A stretch of DNA of 64,000 nt, from contig NZ_JAIEUL010000013.1 of the NCBI RefSeq assembly GCF_019599185.1, positions 62,001-126,000 on the forward strand, given 5' to 3'. Made by a program: the position numbers and the translations under genes. The notes below the pieces were generated by a model, which made no database searches, had not been told where the DNA came from, and saw only the letters and a program-made list of their open reading frames with translations. The DNA is from Cryobacterium inferilacus. GTDB lineage: Bacteria > Actinomycetota > Actinomycetes > Actinomycetales > Microbacteriaceae. Below, piece after piece: positions 33,834 to 42,452 of this stretch (position 1 is the stretch's first letter; every line of letters starts with the position of its first letter).

Positions 33834-36053
33834 TTAGCGCGGGGAGGCGGTGCTCTTGGCCAGCTTGCTCGGCCACCAGATCTTCGGGCCGATGTCGTAG
33901 GCCAGGGCCGGTACGAGCAGCGACCGCACAATGAACGTGTCCAGCAGCACACCGAACGCCACGATGAACGCCAGCTGGGCCAGGAACAGGATCGGCAGCA
34001 CCCCGAGCGCGGCGAACGTCGCGGCGAGCACGAGCCCCGCAGAGGTGATCACCCCACCGGTGGCCACCAGGCCGCGCAGGATGCCGGTGCGGGTGCCGAA
34101 CCGGATCGATTCCTCCCGCACCCGGGTCATCAGGAAGATGTTGTAGTCGATGCCGAGGGCCACCAGGAAGACGAACCCGTAGAGCGGGACCACAGGGTCG
34201 GCGCCGGGGAACCCGAGGAGGCCGTCGAACACCCACGACGCCACGCCCAGGGCGGCGGCGAAGGAGAGCACGACGGTGGCGATGAGCAGCACCGGCGCCA
34301 GGACCGAGCGCAGCAGGAGCATCAGGATCACCAGGATGACGCCGAGGATGATCGGGATGATCAGGTTGCGGTCGTGGATGGCGGTGTCGGTGGTGTCCAC
34401 GGCGATGGCCGTGGTGCCGCCGACCAGCACGGTGCCGGCCACGTCCTCCAGGTCCACCCTGAGCTCACGAACGGTGGCCTCTGCGGGGGCGGAGTCGCCC
34501 ACGTCGGTCAGGGTCGCCTGCAGCATCACAGCGTTGTCGATCACCGTCGGCTCGCCCACCGGGGTTCCTGGCGGGCCGAACGCCTGCACGCCCCCGGCCG
34601 TGACCGGCAGGGTGCCGCTGACGGAGTCGTCGGAGATCACGGTGACGGAGTCCACCCCGTCGTTGGCGAGCAGCACATCGGTCATCGCCTGCAGCTCCGA
34701 CTCGGGGCCGATGATGACGGCGGGGGTGCCTGAGCCGCCGGGGAAGTGCTCCCCGACCACGGCCTGACCGTCCCTGGCCTCCGAGCTGCCGAGCACGAAC
34801 TCGCTCTGGGAGACGCCATCCGCCTTGAACTGGAACGCGCCGATGGCGGCGACGGCCAGCAGCAGGGTGCTGGCGATCCAGATCAGCCGCGCGCGCCGAC
34901 TGATCAGCCTGGCCAGCCACGGCCATGCCCCCTTCGCGTTCTCTCCGTCGAGGCCGGGGTGCGCGGAGCCGAGCTTGGGGCGCACGGGCCAGAACGCGGC
35001 CCGGCCGGCCCACAGCAGCAGGGCGGGCAGTAGTGTCAGCGCGGCCAGGAGGGCGAAGCCGATGCCGATCGCCGCGACCGGGCCCAACGCCTTGTTGGAG
35101 TTGAGGTCACTGAACAACAGGCAGAGCAGGCCGACGATCACGGTGCCGCCCGCGGCCAGAATCGGCTCGAACGAACCGCGCAGGGCGACCAGCGTCGCAT
35201 CCCATTTCTTGTCGTTGTCGCGCAGCGCTTCGCGGAACCTGGCGACGTAGAGCAGCGAGTAGTCTGTTGCCGCCCCGATCACCAGGATGAACAGGATGCC
35301 CTGCGTCTGCCCGGTCAGGATCAGCACGTCGGCGCTGGCCAGTGCCACGACAACGAGCACAGAGGCGCAGAGCGCTGCGAGGCTGGTGAACAGCACGATC
35401 ACCGGCAACAGCGGTGACCTGTAGACGATCACCAGGATCACGAGTACCGCCGCGAGGGCGGTGAGCAGCAGGATGCCGTCGATCCCGGCGAACGCGCCGG
35501 TGAGGTCCGCGATCAGACCGGCCGGTCCGGTGACGTAGGTGTCGACGCCCGCGATCGGGTTCTCGGCCAGGTAGCCACGGATCGACTCGACGGTGTCCGC
35601 GGGGGTGACCGCGGTGTCCAGGGTGAGGATGGCTTCCGCCGCTTCCCCGTCCTCGGAGAAGATCGCCGGCGACACGCTGTCGGTGACGACGCCGTCCAGC
35701 TGCGCGAGCTCGGCGATCTGGTCGGTGATCGCGGCTTGGTCGGCGTCGGTGAGGCCGCCGGACCGCTCGTAGATCAGCACACCGGGCAGCACGTCATCGC
35801 CGCGGAACTCGGCCTGCAACACCTGCACCTTGGTGGCGTCGGCGCTGGCGGGCAACTGCTGCACCTGATCATTCGTGGAGACGTCGCTGATCCGGCCGAA
35901 GGAGGCACCGCCGGCACCGAACATCACGAACCAGACCAGGATCAGAACCGTCGGGATCAGGATGCGTAGCCAGAGCGGGACCCGGCGGGAGGAGCCGGGC
36001 GCCGGCGCCTGGCGCCGCCGCTCTGCGGGGGGTTTGGTGGCAGGTGTCTTCAT
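33834..36053 (-). CDS. MMPL/RND-family transporter
   Basis: About 739 residues with two blocks, each of one helix, a large extracytoplasmic loop (about residues 60-190 and 400-540) and five further helices, as in MmpL/HpnN exporters. GAATDYSLLYVARFREAL (helix 4-5 region, first half) and ALGIDYNIFLMTRVREE (second half) carry the Asp-Tyr pairs that form the proton relay. The N-terminus is basic and Pro-rich. Family members export lipids or hydrophobic drugs; no lipid-synthesis gene is adjacent, so the cargo is unknown. ATG 36053 is preferred over the GTG at 36056. Convergent with kgd. Confidence 0.9.
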   Translation of the reverse strand: MKTPATKPPAERRRQAPAPGSSRRVPLWLRILIPTVLILVWFVMFGAGGASFGRISDVSTNDQVQQLPASADATKVQVLQAEFRGDDVLPGVLIYERSGGLTDADQAAITDQIAELAQLDGVVTDSVSPAIFSEDGEAAEAILTLDTAVTPADTVESIRGYLAENPIAGVDTYVTGPAGLIADLTGAFAGIDGILLLTALAAVLVILVIVYRSPLLPVIVLFTSLAALCASVLVVVALASADVLILTGQTQGILFILVIGAATDYSLLYVARFREALRDNDKKWDATLVALRGSFEPILAAGGTVIVGLLCLLFSDLNSNKALGPVAAIGIGFALLAALTLLPALLLWAGRAAFWPVRPKLGSAHPGLDGENAKGAWPWLARLISRRARLIWIASTLLLAVAAIGAFQFKADGVSQSEFVLGSSEARDGQAVVGEHFPGGSGTPAVIIGPESELQAMTDVLLANDGVDSVTVISDDSVSGTLPVTAGGVQAFGPPGTPVGEPTVIDNAVMLQATLTDVGDSAPAEATVRELRVDLEDVAGTVLVGGTTAIAVDTTDTAIHDRNLIIPIILGVILVILMLLLRSVLAPVLLIATVVLSFAAALGVASWVFDGLLGFPGADPVVPLYGFVFLVALGIDYNIFLMTRVREESIRFGTRTGILRGLVATGGVITSAGLVLAATFAALGVLPILFLAQLAFIVAFGVLLDTFIVRSLLVPALAYDIGPKIWWPSKLAKSTASPR

Positions 36054-36131
36054 CACAGTCTCGAGGGTATGCCGACGCCGTCAGCACCCGCGTCGTCCGA
36101 AAGTTGGAAGCCGGCGCCGCAGACAGACAAA

Positions 36132-36168
36132 AGGCGGCACCCGGACTCGAAAGTCCGGTGTGCCGCCT
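36132..36168 (-). terminator. Rho-independent terminator after the GlsB-like gene
   Basis: On the minus strand AGGCGGCACACCGGACT pairs with AGTCCGGGTGCCGCCT across a 4-base loop, with a one-base bulge, and is followed by TTTTG. It lies about 25 bases past the stop of the small stress membrane gene and upstream of the MMPL gene, so it separates those two units. Confidence 0.85.
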
Positions 36169-36192
36169 GTATTCCCGGGGGAACTGGGGGAA

Positions 36193-36456
36193 TTACGCCT
36201 TGCGACGGCCGACGAGCAGGCCGTAGATGAGGAGAACGATGATGGATCCACCGATGGCGAGGAGCCAGGTCTGGATGGAGAAGAAGTCCTCGAGGGGAGC
36301 GTTGAAGAGCACGCTGCCGAGGAAGCCACCGAGCAGGGCGCCGACGACGCCGAGCAGCAGGGTGATGAGCCATCCGCCGCCCTGGTTGCCCGGGAGGATC
36401 AGCTTGGCGATAGCACCGGCGAGGAGGCCGAGAAGAAGGAATCCGAAGAAGCCCAT
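36193..36456 (-). CDS. GlsB/YeaQ/YmgE-family stress response membrane protein
   Basis: An 87-residue very hydrophobic protein with three helices and Gly-rich faces. GFLLLGLLAGAIAKLILPG and GGFLGSVLF match the transglycosylase-associated (GlsB) family. In firmicutes GlsB anchors the Asp23/Gls24 protein to the membrane; here an Asp23-family gene is immediately upstream on the same strand, which supports the same pairing. Start at 36456 fits the family N-terminus (MGFFGF); an in-frame ATG at 36468 is possible. A short hairpin (GGCTC-GTAA-GAGCC on the minus strand) lies between the two genes and could reduce read-through. Confidence 0.87.
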   Translation of the reverse strand: MGFFGFLLLGLLAGAIAKLILPGNQGGGWLITLLLGVVGALLGGFLGSVLFNAPLEDFFSIQTWLLAIGGSIIVLLIYGLLVGRRKA

Positions 36457-36561
36457 GGGGTGTCTCATTTCTGTTGGTGGTGTGGGTACTGCTGGTCTTT
36501 CGGACGTGCTGTACGGTCCGACCTGGCTCTTACGAGCCGGTTTGATTACGCGACCGGGGAC

Positions 36562-37017
36562 TCAGGCGACGCCATTGTCGCCTGACTCCTCGGCCACGTA
36601 AATGTCTGTGATGGTCACGTTGACGGCGCTCACGCTCATGCCCACCAGGCCTTCGATGGCGCGGACCACGGAGGCGCGCACCTGGCCGGCCAGCTCGGTG
36701 AGCGGCACGGGATAGTCGGCGACGAGGCTCATCTCCACGGCGACACCGTCGTCACCGATGTCGATCGAGACGCCGGGGTTCATGTCGGCGGTGCTGATGG
36801 TGTCGACGATCGCCTTGAGCGCCCGTACCGGAGTGCTGCCCAGGGCGTGCACTCCGGGGATCTCCTGCACGGCCAGTCCGGCTACCTTGACGATCACACT
36901 GTCCTTGATGGTCGTCACCCCCTCACCGAGACTGTGCTCGGCGGCGTCGGTCACGTCGCCGGCGTTCGCCGGCAGGGCTGTCGACGAGCTCGGCTCAGTG
37001 GGGAAGATGTTGACCAT
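36562..37017 (-). CDS. Asp23/Gls24-family envelope stress protein
   Basis: A 151-residue protein. The Asp23 domain covers about residues 35-140: IKDSVIVKVAGLAVQEIPGVHALG is the characteristic opening, then GVAVEMSLVADYPVPLTELAGQVRASVVRAIEGLVGMSVSAVNVTITDI. A short Ser/Ala tail precedes it. Family members form membrane-tethered filaments and respond to alkaline or envelope stress. AAGGAG lies 8-9 bases before the ATG. It is cotranscribed, probably, with the GlsB-like gene and divergent from a second short Asp23-like gene. Confidence 0.92.
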   Translation of the reverse strand: MVNIFPTEPSSSTALPANAGDVTDAAEHSLGEGVTTIKDSVIVKVAGLAVQEIPGVHALGSTPVRALKAIVDTISTADMNPGVSIDIGDDGVAVEMSLVADYPVPLTELAGQVRASVVRAIEGLVGMSVSAVNVTITDIYVAEESGDNGVA

Positions 37018-37261
37018 CTGGGGTTCTCCTTGGATCGGTCCCGGGCGCCAAGCGCCCGACAGCGGTGAATCGTGTCGATGTGGGGAGGTGTTGGTGACGA
37101 TTTCTCAGGGCCGATTCTCAGGCCGCTTCAGCGGGCAGGATTGGCATCGTCACAGTTATGACGGTGCCACCTGCGCATTCGTCACGGAATTCGCAGGAAA
37201 GTTTTCCAGGGGCCAGGTTCTACACTGAACTGATCCACACGATTCGTCTCTGGAGGCGACC

Positions 37262-37600
37262 ATGAGCAGCACCACGACCCATACCGAGAAGTTGGCTGCC
37301 GCCGTCGAACAGGTGCCTGGCGTCGACGAGTTGTACCCGGCGAACGCCGTGCTCAGCACGGTTGTGCACCAGGTGGTGGCGGCGATCACGCAGAAGCCGG
37401 CCACGCCGGAGTTCGTGGGGCTGACCGAGACGCACGACGGCATCACGGCGTCCGTCTCGATCGGGATTTCAGACGCGGAGGCGGCTTCGGAGGTGTGCCG
37501 ACAGGTGTACGACGCCATCGACCACTATTTCGCCGCGTCGGCCGAACCCGACGAGCCCGCCGTGACCAGGATCGAGGTCACGGTCGCCCGGATCGGTTAG
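37262..37600 (+). CDS. Short Asp23-like protein
   Basis: A 112-residue soluble protein that I place tentatively with the Asp23 family. AAAVEQVPGVDELYPANA mirrors the Asp23 opening (VPGV and following turn), and the end, QVYDAIDHYF ... VTRIEVTVARI, mirrors the final helix-strand. The central part is shorter and the usual PVPLTEVA segment is missing. GGAGG precedes the ATG. It is divergent from the full Asp23 gene and its stop shares TTAG with the convergent rsrA stop. It might be a second, non-filament subunit; that is inference. Confidence 0.65.
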   Translation: MSSTTTHTEKLAAAVEQVPGVDELYPANAVLSTVVHQVVAAITQKPATPEFVGLTETHDGITASVSIGISDAEAASEVCRQVYDAIDHYFAASAEPDEPAVTRIEVTVARIG

Positions 37601-37839
37601 TGCGCTGACTGGATCGCGCGCAGCCGCAGCAGAACCTGGTCGCGCAGGTCCTCGGGGGCGGTCTCCTTGCAGGCACGCTGCATCACCTCGGTGAGGGTAC
37701 GGCCGACGTTGTGCTCACTGCGGCAGTCCGGGCAGTGCTCGAGGTGCTCACGGATGTCGATAGCGTCCTCCTTGCGGAGTTCGTTGTGCAAATACTCTTC
37801 GAGTTCGGCCTTGGCCTTCTCGCAACCGCAATCGGTCAT
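37597..37839 (-). CDS. rsrA: Mycothiol-system anti-sigma-R factor
   Basis: An 80-residue ZAS-type anti-sigma factor. The zinc motif is His32-x3-Cys36-x2-Cys39 (HLEHCPDC), with further cysteines at residues 4 and 6. Oxidation of such thiols releases SigR so that it can direct thiol-stress genes. Family homologues (RsrA/RshA) have the same size. The ATG overlaps the sigR stop (4 bases), the usual arrangement that balances sigma and anti-sigma. Confidence 0.94.
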   Translation of the reverse strand: MTDCGCEKAKAELEEYLHNELRKEDAIDIREHLEHCPDCRSEHNVGRTLTEVMQRACKETAPEDLRDQVLLRLRAIQSAH

Positions 37840-38522
37840 TTTCCTGTGCTCCCGGATGTCTTGATACGTGTGGTGGCCTGACCGGTGCCGAGTCCGCGCT
37901 CCTCGGCGTAACCGGCCAACAGGTCGCGCAGCAAGCGGCGCCCGCGGTGCAGCCGGCTCATCACCGTGCCGATGGGTGTCTTCATGATTTCGGCGATCTC
38001 CTGGTAGGAGAAGCCCTCGACGTCGGCGAAGTACACGGCCAACCGGAAGTCCTCCGGGATCGACTGGAGGGCGTCCTTGACGGCACTGTCCGGCAGGTGA
38101 TCGATGGCTTCGGCCTCAGCGGAGCGGCTCGACGTCGCCGTCGTGGATTCCGCACCGCCCAGCTGCCAGTCCTCGAGATCGTCGATGGTGCCCTGGTATG
38201 GCTCGCGCTGCTTCTTGCGATAGGTGTTGATGAAGGTGTTCGTCAGGATTCGGTAGAGCCACGCCTTGAGGTTGGTGCCCTGCTCGAACTGCTTGAATGA
38301 CGCGAACGCCTTGACGAAGGTCTCCTGAACCAGGTCCTGTGCGTCAGAGGGGTTTCGCGTCATCCGCATCGCCGCTGCGTACAGCTGGTCGATGAACGGC
38401 ATTGCCTGTGCTTCGAACAGGTCCCGCATGTCAGTCGTATCTGTTGTCATCACGGGCAATTCTAAGCCTTCGACCGTGAAAGGTCCCGCGAGCATTGGCT
38501 CCATAAGCGTGGATGTTGCCAC
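37836..38522 (-). CDS. sigR: ECF sigma factor SigR/SigH type
   Basis: A 228-residue ECF sigma factor. Region 2 (about residues 40-110) contains [17 protein letters not shown] and [20 protein letters not shown]. Region 4 (about 145-200) contains [30 protein letters not shown] and [21 protein letters not shown]. It directs the oxidative/thiol stress regulon with RsrA as brake. GTG 38522 has AGGAGG 6 bases upstream, so the 24-residue extension before the second in-frame start (MTTDTTD at 38450) is probably translated; the internal ATG has no good ribosome binding site. Divergent from aroA. Confidence 0.94.
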   Translation of the reverse strand: MATSTLMEPMLAGPFTVEGLELPVMTTDTTDMRDLFEAQAMPFIDQLYAAAMRMTRNPSDAQDLVQETFVKAFASFKQFEQGTNLKAWLYRILTNTFINTYRKKQREPYQGTIDDLEDWQLGGAESTTATSSRSAEAEAIDHLPDSAVKDALQSIPEDFRLAVYFADVEGFSYQEIAEIMKTPIGTVMSRLHRGRRLLRDLLAGYAEERGLGTGQATTRIKTSGSTGK

Positions 38523-38564
38523 TCGTGACCTCCTGTTGCCTCACTCTGGATCGGCATTCCCGAC

Positions 38565-38570
38565 TATTCT
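38565..38570 (+). promoter_or_regulatory. Putative -10 element of aroA (leaderless)
   Basis: TATTCT ends 8 bases before the aroA ATG, with no ribosome binding site between, so transcription probably starts at or near the start codon. GACTATTCT is also found upstream of mtrA on the other strand (58765-58770). No strong -35 is visible. Confidence 0.4.
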
Positions 38571-38578
38571 GATAACCG

Positions 38579-39940
38579 ATGTTGATCTCGAGATATTCCA
38601 AGCCGGAGTTCGATCCATACGGCGACAGCTCGCCGGAGGAGACCGATGCCCTCTGGCCGGCACCCGTGGCGCCTGGCGCGTTGGCCGCGACCCTGTCGCT
38701 GCCCGGCTCCAAATCGCTGACCAACCGCGAACTCGTGCTCTCCGCCCTGGCCGACTCACCCTCACTGCTGCGCTCCCCCCTGCACTCGCGGGACAGCGAC
38801 CTGATGGTGGCAGCGCTCCGGCAGCTCGGCACCACCATCGACACCGTCGACGGCGCCGGCGAGTACGGCCCCGACCTGCGCATCACCCCCGGCGAACTGT
38901 TCGGTTCCACCACCATCGACTGCGGCCTGGCCGGCACGGTGATGCGGTTCCTGCCGCCCGTCGCCGCCCTGGCGCTCGGCCCGACCACCTTCGACGGCGA
39001 CGCCGGCGCCAGACGACGGCCCATGAAGACCACCATCAGCTCGCTGCGCGCCCTCGGCGCCGACATCAACGACGACGGACGCGGCGGCCTGCCGTTCACG
39101 GTGCACGGCACCGGCAGCCTGGACGGCGGTGACGTCACCATCGACGCGTCCTCCTCCAGCCAGTTCGTCTCCGGCCTGCTCCTGGCCGCGCCGCGCCTCA
39201 CCAACGGTCTGCGGCTGCGCCACTCCGGCGAGCGCCTGCCGAGCCTGCCGCACATCGAGATGACCATCCACACCCTCGCAGAGCGCGGCGTCACGGTGAC
39301 CAGCGACGAGGTCGGTGTGTGGAACGTCGCACCTGGTCCGATCCACGGCGCCGAGGTGGACATCGAACCCGACCTCTCCAACGCCGCCCCCTTCCTCGCC
39401 GCCGCCCTCGTCGCCGGTGGCAGCGTGACGATCACGGGCTGGCCGGCCACCACCACGCAGGTCGGAGCGCACCTGGCCGAGCTGCTGCCGCTGTTCGGCG
39501 CCACGGTCACGGTCGACGGCGACAGGCTCACCGTCACCGGCACCGGCCGCATCACGGGCGTGGACCTCGACCTGTCCACCGGCGGCGAACTGGCTCCCAC
39601 CCTGGTCGGGCTCGCGGCCCTGGCCGACTCGCCCAGCACGATCACCGGGATCGGCCACATCCGTCATCACGAAACGGACCGGCTCGCCGCGCTCGCGACG
39701 GAGATCAACAACCTCGGCGGGCACGTCACCGAGCTGCCCGACGGCCTGGCCATCGAGCCGCGCCCGCTACACGGTGGCACCTGGCACAGCTACGACGACC
39801 ACCGGATGGCCACCACCGGAGCGCTGCTCGGACTGGTCGTAGCCGGCGTGGAGGTCGAGGACATCGGCACGACCGCCAAGACCCTCCCCCAGTTCGCCGA
39901 GCTGTGGCACGGCCTGGTCAACGGAGCGGGCACAGCGTGA
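38579..39940 (+). CDS. aroA: 3-phosphoshikimate 1-carboxyvinyltransferase (EPSP synthase)
   Basis: A 453-residue shikimate-pathway enzyme joining PEP to shikimate 3-phosphate. LPGSKSLTNRELVLSALA (Lys45 in the active site), the glycine-rich LAGTVMRFLPP, GDAGARRRPM and the C-terminal SYDDHRMATTGALLGL are all family signatures. The N-terminal 30 residues are longer than in E. coli, as in other actinobacteria. The GD-x-R-RPM region looks like class I (glyphosate-sensitive); this is inference. The rsgA GTG overlaps its stop (GTGA), so the two genes are coupled. Confidence 0.96.
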   Translation: MLISRYSKPEFDPYGDSSPEETDALWPAPVAPGALAATLSLPGSKSLTNRELVLSALADSPSLLRSPLHSRDSDLMVAALRQLGTTIDTVDGAGEYGPDLRITPGELFGSTTIDCGLAGTVMRFLPPVAALALGPTTFDGDAGARRRPMKTTISSLRALGADINDDGRGGLPFTVHGTGSLDGGDVTIDASSSSQFVSGLLLAAPRLTNGLRLRHSGERLPSLPHIEMTIHTLAERGVTVTSDEVGVWNVAPGPIHGAEVDIEPDLSNAAPFLAAALVAGGSVTITGWPATTTQVGAHLAELLPLFGATVTVDGDRLTVTGTGRITGVDLDLSTGGELAPTLVGLAALADSPSTITGIGHIRHHETDRLAALATEINNLGGHVTELPDGLAIEPRPLHGGTWHSYDDHRMATTGALLGLVVAGVEVEDIGTTAKTLPQFAELWHGLVNGAGTA

Positions 39941-41001
39941 CGTGGTGGGCGAGCGCCGATGACGATGAACCGGAGTTCGACGAATCCAGCGTGCGCATCC
40001 GGCCCGGTCGGAAGGGCACCAAACCACGCACCAAGACCCGGCCTGAGCACGGCGACGCGCTGACCGGCCGCATCCTCTCGGTCGACCGCGGCCGGTACAC
40101 CGTGATGCTGGACGAGAACGAGCCGGGCGAGCGCCGGGTCACGGCCGCGCGGGCCAGCGAACTGCGCAAGCACGCCGTCGTCACCGGCGACCGCGTCGAC
40201 ATCGTCGGCGACACCACCGGGGCGGAGGGCAGCCTGTCCCGCATCGTGCGCATCGTGCCCAGGGAGACGCTGCTGCGCCGCAGTGCCGACGACACGGATG
40301 CCGTGGAGCGCGTGATCGTCGCCAACGCCGACCAGATGCTCATCGTGGTGGCCGCGGCCAACCCTGAGCCGCGCATCCGCCTCGTCGACCGGTACCTCGT
40401 CGCCGCATACGACGCCGGGGTCTCCCCCATCCTCTGCCTCACCAAGACCGACCTCGCCGACCCGGCCGAGTTCCTGCACAACTTCGCCGGGCTCGACCTG
40501 CCCGTGTTCCAGAGCCGGGACGATGCCATGCCGCTCGAGGCCATCTCGGCGGCGCTGGTCGGCCACGACACGGTCTTCGTCGGCCACTCCGGCGTGGGCA
40601 AGTCCACCCTGGTCAACGCCCTCGTGCCAGACGCCCGCCGCGCCGTCGGCGTGGTGAACACCGTCACCGGTCGCGGGCGGCACACCTCGTCATCGACGAT
40701 CTCGTTGCGGCTGGAGACCGACGCCGGCCGCGGCTGGGTCATCGACACCCCCGGGGTGCGCTCCTTCGGCCTGGGCCACATCAACACCGACAACATCCTG
40801 CGCGCCTTCACCGACCTGGCCACCATCGCCGAGAAGTGCCCGCGCGGCTGCACCCACCTGCCCAGCGCGCCCGACTGCGCCATCAACGAAGCCGTGGCGG
40901 CCGGAACCCTCGGCGACACCGGGAAGGCCCGCCTGGACTCCCTGCAGCGCCTCCTGGGCACCTTCGCGGCCGCCCCCGCGCACCGCCAAGGTGAGAGCTG
41001 A
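39937..41001 (+). CDS. rsgA: Ribosome small-subunit-dependent GTPase A
   Basis: A 354-residue circularly permuted GTPase that checks 30S maturation. An OB-fold (about residues 45-110) follows a basic N-terminus. G motifs occur in permuted order: TKTD (G4), then GHSGVGKSTLVNAL (G1), a TGRGRHTSS switch and DTPGVRSF (G3). The zinc-binding end is EKCPRGCTHLPSAPDC with Cys, Cys, His and Cys ligands. GTG start inside the aroA stop. The aroA-rsgA pairing is common in actinobacteria. Confidence 0.95.
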   Translation: MTWWASADDDEPEFDESSVRIRPGRKGTKPRTKTRPEHGDALTGRILSVDRGRYTVMLDENEPGERRVTAARASELRKHAVVTGDRVDIVGDTTGAEGSLSRIVRIVPRETLLRRSADDTDAVERVIVANADQMLIVVAAANPEPRIRLVDRYLVAAYDAGVSPILCLTKTDLADPAEFLHNFAGLDLPVFQSRDDAMPLEAISAALVGHDTVFVGHSGVGKSTLVNALVPDARRAVGVVNTVTGRGRHTSSSTISLRLETDAGRGWVIDTPGVRSFGLGHINTDNILRAFTDLATIAEKCPRGCTHLPSAPDCAINEAVAAGTLGDTGKARLDSLQRLLGTFAAAPAHRQGES

Positions 41002-41017
41002 GCGGTAGCGTGGTGGA

Positions 41018-41491
41018 ATGACTGATTCCACGCGACTCGCTGCCGGCGACACGGCCCCCGACTTCACCCTGACCGACCAGGCGGGCGGCACCGTCAGCCT
41101 GTCCTCCTACCGGGGCCAGAAGGTCGTGCTGTACTTCTACCCGGCCGCGATGACGCCGGGCTGCACCACTCAGGCGTGCGACTTCCGCGACAGCCTGGGC
41201 TCACTCGGTGCCGCCGGCTACCAGGTGCTCGGCGTGTCCAAGGACACCCAGGACAAGCTCGCGCAGTTCGCCCAGAACGAACTCCTCACCTTTCCGCTGC
41301 TCAGCGACGAGGACCTCACCGTGCACCGCGCCTACGGCGCCTGGGGCGAGAAGAACCTGTACGGCAAGATCGTCACCGGCGTGCTGCGGTCGACCTTCGT
41401 CATCGACGATGCCGGCGTCCTCACCCTGGCGCTCTACAACGTCAAGGCGACAGGGCACGTGGCGAGCCTGCGTAAGAAGCTCGGCCTCTAG
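41018..41491 (+). CDS. bcp: Thioredoxin-dependent peroxiredoxin (Bcp type)
   Basis: A 157-residue peroxiredoxin. [20 protein letters not shown] gives the peroxidatic Cys49 within P-x3-T-x2-C and a resolving Cys54 five residues on, the atypical two-cysteine Bcp pattern. [12 protein letters not shown] opens the fold and [12 protein letters not shown] is the late strand pair. It reduces hydroperoxides with thioredoxin. It lies 16 bases after rsgA, so probably in the same transcript, and its stop shares CTAG with the convergent membrane gene. Confidence 0.95.
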   Translation: MTDSTRLAAGDTAPDFTLTDQAGGTVSLSSYRGQKVVLYFYPAAMTPGCTTQACDFRDSLGSLGAAGYQVLGVSKDTQDKLAQFAQNELLTFPLLSDEDLTVHRAYGAWGEKNLYGKIVTGVLRSTFVIDDAGVLTLALYNVKATGHVASLRKKLGL

Positions 41492-41928
41492 CCCGGCTCG
41501 CGGGGGCTGGTCGCTGCCATCACGCTGCGCGTGAACAGCAGCACCAGCACCAGGGCCGACGGCACCAGAAGGGCCCAGCCGAGGTCTGGCCTGGCGTAGA
41601 GACCCTGGAAGCAGCCGATGGCGATGAACACCTGCACCAGCTGCCAGGTCACGGCCGCCGCGCGAATCCACGATCTCCTGCGGAGGGTGGCCACCGCTAT
41701 GGCCGATACCCAGACCGCCGCGATGAGAACGATCACGAGGATGGCCAGGGCGCTCGCGTACGACGACGGCTGCTCGGTGAGCAGCTCCAGGATCAGCCAC
41801 CCCACCACGGCCCAGAGCAGCGCGGCCTCGGCGGCCAGGAGCACCACGAGGGCGATGAGAGCCCGTGAGCGCGGCCCGCGGCCGGGCCTGTTCTGGCCGT
41901 CCTGGCCGGGGTGGAACGGTTGGCTCAC
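41488..41928 (-). CDS. Small membrane protein of unknown function
   Basis: A 146-residue protein with four membrane helices (about residues 23-46, 56-80, 90-108 and 114-135) and a Pro/Gly/Asn-rich cytoplasmic N-terminus. A pair of Arg-rich turns (LRRRSW) sits between helices 2 and 3. Comparable four-helix proteins are widespread in actinobacteria without a known role. GTG start. It is separated from whiB1 by about 185 bases that hold the whiB1 promoter. Confidence 0.72.
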   Translation of the reverse strand: MSQPFHPGQDGQNRPGRGPRSRALIALVVLLAAEAALLWAVVGWLILELLTEQPSSYASALAILVIVLIAAVWVSAIAVATLRRRSWIRAAAVTWQLVQVFIAIGCFQGLYARPDLGWALLVPSALVLVLLFTRSVMAATSPREPG

Positions 41929-41955
41929 AGCGATATCCCATACAAAACTATTGAT

Positions 41956-41984
41956 TTGACACCCCTATTATGCAACGATATTTG
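41956..41984 (+). promoter_or_regulatory. SigA-type promoter of whiB1
   Basis: TTGACA at 41956-41961, a 17-base spacer and TATTTG at 41979-41984: the clearest consensus-like promoter in the window, in an AT-rich patch. It leaves a leader of about 120 bases before whiB1, in which I see no strong riboswitch-like fold. Confidence 0.7.
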
Positions 41985-42113
41985 AAGCCCGGTTCACGCT
42001 CACAGGGTGGTGAGCGGATCTCCATGTGCAGATCCGAACTTTCCTGAAACCTGGGCTTCCCGCATCTTCGGCCGATCGGCCAGGCATCCCCCCGCAATAA
42101 AGGAGCACCCCCT

Positions 42114-42362
42114 ATGGATTGGCGCGATAAAGCTGCCTGCCTCACCGCTGACCCGGAACTCTTCTTCCCGGTTGGTAACACTGGTCCCGCAGTCGACCAG
42201 ATCGAAAAGGCCAAGTCCGTGTGCGCCCGTTGCAATGTCACCGAGGTGTGCCTCCAGTACGCACTCGAGACCGGCCAGGATTCCGGAGTGTGGGGCGGAC
42301 TGAGCGAAGACGAGCGCCGCGCCCTCAAGCGTCGCGCTGCCCGCGCACGCCGCGCCTCCTAG
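42114..42362 (+). CDS. whiB1: WhiB1-type iron-sulfur transcription regulator
   Basis: An 82-residue WhiB-like protein. The 4Fe-4S ligands are Cys9, Cys37, Cys40 and Cys46 (C-x27-C-x2-C-x5-C). G-V-W-G-G at residues 58-62 is the turn contacting the primary sigma factor, and the Arg/Lys-rich tail (RRALKRRAARARRAS) binds DNA. The start MDWRDKAAC and the DPELFFPVGNTGPA stretch match mycobacterial WhiB1, an essential nitric-oxide-responsive regulator, closely. AAAGGAG is 8 bases upstream. A strong promoter precedes it and a hairpin terminator follows, so it is a single-gene unit. Confidence 0.95.
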   Translation: MDWRDKAACLTADPELFFPVGNTGPAVDQIEKAKSVCARCNVTEVCLQYALETGQDSGVWGGLSEDERRALKRRAARARRAS

Positions 42363-42380
42363 AGACCATCCTCTCTACCC

Positions 42381-42416
42381 GAAACGGGCGAGCAGCACAC
42401 GCTGCTCGCCCGTTTC
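42381..42416 (+). terminator. Rho-independent terminator after whiB1
   Basis: A perfect 16-base-pair stem (GAAACGGGCGAGCAGC with its complement) around an ACAC loop, followed by TTCT, 18 bases after the whiB1 stop. The arms also end in GAAAC/GTTTC, so it may serve the convergent sensor kinase gene as well. Confidence 0.9.
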
Positions 42417-42452
42417 TTCTGCCCGGATGCTCTATGGCCTGAGGCCGACCGA

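Noticed and set aside
37201-37230. SigR-type promoter (GGAAT...GTT) before the short Asp23-like gene
   Set aside because: GGAAA and GTT are present, but the spacer is about 16 bases, too short for the SigR consensus of 18-19.
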